Assembly: GCA_947460915.1 (NCBI GenBank)
Contig: CANHKJ010000109.1
Span: forward strand, 1 to 9,275
DNA length: 9,275 nucleotides
Direction: 5' to 3'
Origin: Verrucomicrobiia bacterium
Lineage (GTDB): Bacteria > Verrucomicrobiota > Verrucomicrobiia > Verrucomicrobiales > Akkermansiaceae
Made by a program: the position numbers and the translations under genes. Numbering within the stretch: position 1 is the stretch's first letter; every line of letters begins with the position of its first letter. The notes under the pieces were generated by a model. That model was given only the letters and a program-made list of their open reading frames with translations, did no database searches and was not told the origin of the DNA. Of this stretch, positions 6,489-9,275 are shown piece by piece.

Positions 6489-6642
6489 TTTTCCGACTGG
6501 CCCCGGTCCCGTGTCTCATCCGGTGCGATTTTACGACCCTCGCGATGTCGAGGCACATTTTTCTGCACTCAAAGCCAAGCGGCCAAGTGCTGAAGAACGT
6601 TGGGCGCAAAAATGCGATGCCGAACCATTTCCTGGGGTCTAA
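6433..6642 (+). CDS. Small protein of unknown function paired with the nucleotidyltransferase
   Basis: This frame encodes 69 residues and begins inside the nucleotidyltransferase gene, in the +1 frame, overlapping it by 56 bases. It ends in tandem stops (TAA TAG). The sequence is hydrophilic and charged, with a predicted N-terminal helix (SRESKLRLLAEID), then PTGPGPVSHPVRFYDPRDVE and a C-terminal segment rich in Lys, Arg and Glu (SALKAKRPSAEERWAQK). It has no membrane segment, signal peptide or HEPN motif (R-x4-6-H). I do not recognise the family. The composition looks like that of a real soluble protein, and the tight overlap suggests co-translation with the enzyme, as for the partner in a toxin-antitoxin pair. 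No Shine-Dalgarno precedes the ATG, so the start may lie a few codons away. Confidence 0.6.
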   Translation: MEDSTLSRESKLRLLAEIDFPTGPGPVSHPVRFYDPRDVEAHFSALKAKRPSAEERWAQKCDAEPFPGV

Positions 6643-6745
6643 TAGGGAGAAGGAATTTTCAATCCCTTTATATCAACCTCAGCACACTGCTGCTCCAGAA
6701 CGATGAAAATAGGGATTGCAAATCTCATCTCCATAGGCATTCTCC

Positions 6746-6765
6746 ATGTGACGAATCCGTCACAT
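6746..6765. promoter_or_regulatory. Perfect palindrome upstream of gap, candidate operator
   Basis: ATGTGACG (6746-6753) and CGTCACAT (6758-6765) are perfect inverted repeats separated by AATC. The sequence contains TGTGA and TCACA half-sites as in CRP-like sites, but 8 bases apart rather than the canonical 6. It lies 17 bases upstream of the candidate -35 of gap, with its centre about 63 bases before the predicted transcription start. That position would suit an activator, or an upstream repressor site. No T-run follows, so it is not a terminator. The regulator is unknown. Confidence 0.5.
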
Positions 6766-6782
6766 TTGCATCCGATTCCGCA

Positions 6783-6812
6783 TTGACCAGCATTTTTCCT
6801 TTCTCTTAGAAT
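6783..6812 (+). promoter_or_regulatory. Candidate sigma-70-like promoter of gap-arsJ
   Basis: TTGACC (6783-6788) and TAGAAT (6807-6812) each match 5 of 6 consensus positions, with an 18-base spacer. The predicted start of transcription is at or next to the A of the gap ATG (6819), so the mRNA would be leaderless or nearly so. This agrees with the lack of any Shine-Dalgarno before gap. It would let gap-arsJ be transcribed separately from arsDA. Confidence 0.45.
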
Positions 6813-6818
6813 CCTCCC

Positions 6819-7826
6819 ATGGCAATCAAAATCGCAATCAATGGCTTTGGCCGCATGGGGCGCTTGGCGGCTCGGGCTTTGTGGGGGCATCCAGAAGTGG
6901 AGCTGGTCCACGTGAACGAAATCGGCGGCGATGCAGCTTGTGCGGCACATTTGCTCTACTTCGATAGCGTGCATGGACGCTGGGATCGCGAATGCTCGGG
7001 CGAAGGCGCGCAGATGGTAGTTGATGGCAAAAATATTTCGTATTCCTCCTGCAAAAATCCTGCCGATGTGCCATGGGCTGATCTGGGCGTAGACATCGTG
7101 ATGGATGCGACGGGCAAACATCGCACGCCAGAAACCTTGGCACCGTATTTCGCTGCTGGAGTGAAAAAAGTCGTTGTTGCTGCTCCAGTCAAAACCGATG
7201 CCGTCAACATCGTGATGGGCGTCAATGAGCACGAATACGATCCGCAAAAACATCGCGTAGTCACAGCGGCATCGTGCACAACAAATTGTCTCGCGCCGAT
7301 CGTCAAAGTGATTCATGAAAATCTCGGCATCAAGCATGGTATGATCACCACGATCCATGACATGACCAATACGCAAAGCATTCTCGATACGCCGCATAAG
7401 GATCTGCGCCGTGCACGGGCTTCGAGTATGTCGCTGATTCCCACATCCACTGGTTCGGCCACGGCGATTGGTATGATTTTTCCTGAGTTGTTAGGCCGAC
7501 TCGATGGTGTGGCAGTGCGTGTGCCTTTGCTCAATGCTTCTCTCACCGATTGCACCTTCGAGCTCTCACGTGCCACCACCGTCGAAGAGGTCAATGGCTT
7601 ACTGAAAGCGGCGGCTGATGGCTCCTTGCAGGGCATTCTCGGCTACGAAGAACGACCTTTGGTATCCGTTGATTATGTCAATGATCCGCGCAGTTCGATC
7701 ATCGATGCTCTTTCCACCATGGTCACGCAAGGCACGCAGGTGAAAATTTTATCGTGGTATGATAACGAGTGGGGCTACGCGAATCGCTACGCAGAGCTCA
7801 CGCGCAAAGTGGCGGCGATGTTCTAA
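6819..7826 (+). CDS. gap: ArsJ-associated glyceraldehyde-3-phosphate dehydrogenase
   Basis: In ArsJ systems this enzyme oxidises glyceraldehyde 3-phosphate using arsenate in place of phosphate. It yields the unstable 1-arseno-3-phosphoglycerate, which ArsJ exports. The protein has 335 residues, normal for GAPDH. It shows the NAD-binding loop INGFGRMGR (7-15), the catalytic Cys153 in AASCTTNCLAP (150-160), the partner His180 in TTIH, Arg234 near VPLLNASLTD, and the C-terminal WYDNEWGYANR (313-323). The segment after the first strand, HVNEIGGDAACAAHL, departs from the VND of housekeeping GAPDH and, as I recall it, is typical of the arsenic-associated subgroup. Adjacency to arsJ, 36 bases downstream, supports this assignment over a glycolytic role. 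A promoter and a palindrome lie just upstream. Confidence 0.92.
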   Translation: MAIKIAINGFGRMGRLAARALWGHPEVELVHVNEIGGDAACAAHLLYFDSVHGRWDRECSGEGAQMVVDGKNISYSSCKNPADVPWADLGVDIVMDATGKHRTPETLAPYFAAGVKKVVVAAPVKTDAVNIVMGVNEHEYDPQKHRVVTAASCTTNCLAPIVKVIHENLGIKHGMITTIHDMTNTQSILDTPHKDLRRARASSMSLIPTSTGSATAIGMIFPELLGRLDGVAVRVPLLNASLTDCTFELSRATTVEEVNGLLKAAADGSLQGILGYEERPLVSVDYVNDPRSSIIDALSTMVTQGTQVKILSWYDNEWGYANRYAELTRKVAAMF

Positions 7827-7862
7827 AAAGACTCAAGATTTTCAGACATAAGAGTTGATACT

Positions 7863-9098
7863 ATGGATGTAGTAGAAGAAAAAAACAATGGTCGACGCAA
7901 TTATGCGATTGTGACTTTGGCATACTGGGCTGACACCCTGGCCGATGGAGCAACGCGCACGCTGGTGCTGTTTTATTTTTCGCAACTCGGTTACACTACC
8001 CTGCAAGTGGCGTCGTTGTTTTTGTTCTACGAAATCTTTGGCGTGATCACCAATTTCTGCGGTGGTTGGTTGGCCTCGCGTTTCGGTCTGAAAAGCACCT
8101 TGTTTCTTGGTCTGGGAACTCAGATTTTTGCCTTGGCGATGCTGGCCTTGATGCCACAAAGTTTACTGACGGTTGCTTATGTGATGGTTTCGCAAGCACT
8201 GAGCGGAATCGCGAAAGATCTCACGAAAATGAGCAGCAAGAGCGCGGTGAAATTGGTCGCTGGCGATGGCGAAGGACAACTCTATCGTTGGGTCGCGTGG
8301 CTCACGGGCAGCAAAAATGCGCTCAAGGGCGTGGGCTTTTTTCTTGGCTCCTTGTTGCTCACACTGATGAGTTTTCCGCAGGCTGTGGCGGTGTTGATGG
8401 GGATCGTCGGCGTGGCCATGGTGTTGGCAGCTGTGTTGATGCGCGGTGATTTGGGCAAAGCCAACAAGAAGGCAAAGTTCTCGCAGATGCTCTCCCGTGA
8501 TCGACGCATCAACCTGCTTTCCATCGCGCGATTTTTCTTGTTCGGTGCGCGCGATGTCTGGTTCGTGGTCGCTTTGCCCGTTTTTCTTTCCACCGTTCTC
8601 GGCTGGAAATTTTGGCAAACGGGAGGTTTTATGGCCTTGTGGGTGATTGGCTACGGCGCCGTGCAAGCGGCAGCGCCGATGATTTTGAAGAAAAAACACG
8701 GTGGAAATCCCGATGGCAAAACCGCGACTTGGCTCGCCTTTGGCTTGGCATTGATTCCTCTGACGATTGCCGTTTTGTTAGGAAATGGCGTTCAACCCAC
8801 GCTGGCCGTCGTCGGTGGGCTGTTGGTCTTTGGTGCGATTTTTGCGCTCAATTCCGCGGTGCATTCGTATCTCATTCTAGCCTACGCCGACCACGACAAA
8901 GTGGCGATGAACGTCGGCATCTACTACATGGCCAACGCCTGCGGCCGACTCATCGGCACGATCCTCTCGGGCTGGCTCTATCAGATTGGCATTTCTTCCG
9001 GAACTACGGGCGGCCTGGTCTGGTGCTTGGCGGCATCAAGCATTTTCCTCTTTGCTACTGGTCTGTTGTCATTGGGCTTGGGACGAGAAAAACCATGA
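7863..9098 (+). CDS. arsJ: ArsJ, organoarsenical (1-arseno-3-phosphoglycerate) exporter, MFS
   Basis: ArsJ is an inner-membrane MFS exporter that removes 1-arseno-3-phosphoglycerate. Outside, the compound breaks down to arsenate and 3-phosphoglycerate, so the cell resists arsenate without reducing it. The protein has 411 residues, the usual length, with about a dozen hydrophobic segments. Recognisable stretches are YWADTLADGATRTL (21-34), the MFS loop motif GGWLASRFGLKSTL (67-80), SGIAKDLTKMSSKSAVK (114-130) and FLFGARDVWFVVALPVF (225-241). The start ATG at 7863 follows a weak AGAG at a suitable distance. It forms an operon with gap and ends 9 bases from the convergent gene at 9108. The function is inferred from the family and the gap neighbour. 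Confidence 0.93.
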   Translation: MDVVEEKNNGRRNYAIVTLAYWADTLADGATRTLVLFYFSQLGYTTLQVASLFLFYEIFGVITNFCGGWLASRFGLKSTLFLGLGTQIFALAMLALMPQSLLTVAYVMVSQALSGIAKDLTKMSSKSAVKLVAGDGEGQLYRWVAWLTGSKNALKGVGFFLGSLLLTLMSFPQAVAVLMGIVGVAMVLAAVLMRGDLGKANKKAKFSQMLSRDRRINLLSIARFFLFGARDVWFVVALPVFLSTVLGWKFWQTGGFMALWVIGYGAVQAAAPMILKKKHGGNPDGKTATWLAFGLALIPLTIAVLLGNGVQPTLAVVGGLLVFGAIFALNSAVHSYLILAYADHDKVAMNVGIYYMANACGRLIGTILSGWLYQIGISSGTTGGLVWCLAASSIFLFATGLLSLGLGREKP

Positions 9099-9107
9099 CA
9101 TTTTGTG

Positions 9108-9275
9108 TTAGACGAGAATTTTCCTGCGGATGAGTGCAGCGGCGATTACGCAACCCACGAGGTTGGAGACGAGATCAAAGCCTGTGTTAACATAGCCGCC
9201 GACGTTGGTGTTGGGGATGGTGAGCACGGCAATGAACTCAATCACTTCATTCAGCGCGCCAAAGCCCATGCCGCC
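9108..9275 (-). CDS. C-terminal end of a polytopic membrane protein (YjdF/DUF2238-like, tentative)
   Basis: The minus strand is open from the window edge to a TAA at 9110-9108, giving 55 codons of a C-terminus. The fragment has GFGALNEVIEF (4-14), a hydrophobic stretch, then NTNVGGYVNTGFDLV (22-36), a second hydrophobic segment (about 37-49) and a basic tail, RRKILV. Glu, Asn and Asp within membrane-like segments, and the pattern GALNE..EF ... Y.NT..DL, recall the YjdF/DUF2238 group of uncharacterised inner-membrane proteins. I recognise the pattern only loosely. The start is outside the window. The gene is convergent with arsJ, so it is probably not part of the ars operon. Confidence 0.72.
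   Translation of the reverse strand, partial: GGMGFGALNEVIEFIAVLTIPNTNVGGYVNTGFDLVSNLVGCVIAAALIRRKILV

Noticed and set aside
6703..6786. 27-residue frame starting MKIGIANLISIGILH with a His-rich end, upstream of gap
   Set aside because: No ribosome binding site; open frames of this length are common by chance, and it spans the palindrome and the -35 region.

Overview
This window is about 9.3 kb from a bacterial chromosome of moderate G+C. The gene set and the scarcity of Shine-Dalgarno sites would suit a member of the Planctomycetota-Verrucomicrobiota-Chlamydiota group, with Verrucomicrobiota the best guess. That rests on general resemblance only, and no marker gene here settles it. I see no rRNA, tRNA, CRISPR array, insertion sequence or integrase. 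No gap between genes exceeds about 235 bases.

The left half (1-3562) looks like ordinary genome. It holds the N-terminal end of a secreted alpha/beta-hydrolase (minus strand, cut by the window edge), a stand-alone LutC/LUD-domain protein (plus), the tRNA queuosine enzyme QueA (minus, convergent with lutC) and a NupG-type nucleoside:H+ symporter (plus, divergent from queA).

The right half (about 3563-9098, all plus strand) is an arsenic-resistance island. arsD and arsA overlap by an ATGA and encode the arsenite metallochaperone and the arsenite-stimulated ATPase; all the metal-binding residues I know for both proteins are present. Next come an AbiEii/MNT-like nucleotidyltransferase and a small unrecognised 69-residue protein whose reading frames overlap by 56 bases. 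The island ends with a glyceraldehyde-3-phosphate dehydrogenase of the ArsJ-associated type and the MFS exporter ArsJ. The GAPDH/ArsJ pair makes and exports 1-arseno-3-phosphoglycerate, a route for arsenate resistance without reduction. ArsD/ArsA serve arsenite. No arsR, arsB/acr3 or arsC lies in the window, so the ArsA pump partner, the reductase and the regulator must be elsewhere or missing.

The last bases (9108-9275, minus strand) hold the C-terminal 55 residues of a polytopic membrane protein, convergent with arsJ.

The points most worth a second look are the nucleotidyltransferase/small-protein pair between the two halves of the ars island; a 17-codon hydrophobic mini-ORF bridging arsA to the nucleotidyltransferase; a perfect 8-bp-arm palindrome upstream of gap; a gap promoter that predicts a leaderless mRNA; and a hairpin abutting the only strong Shine-Dalgarno sequence in the window, that of arsA.
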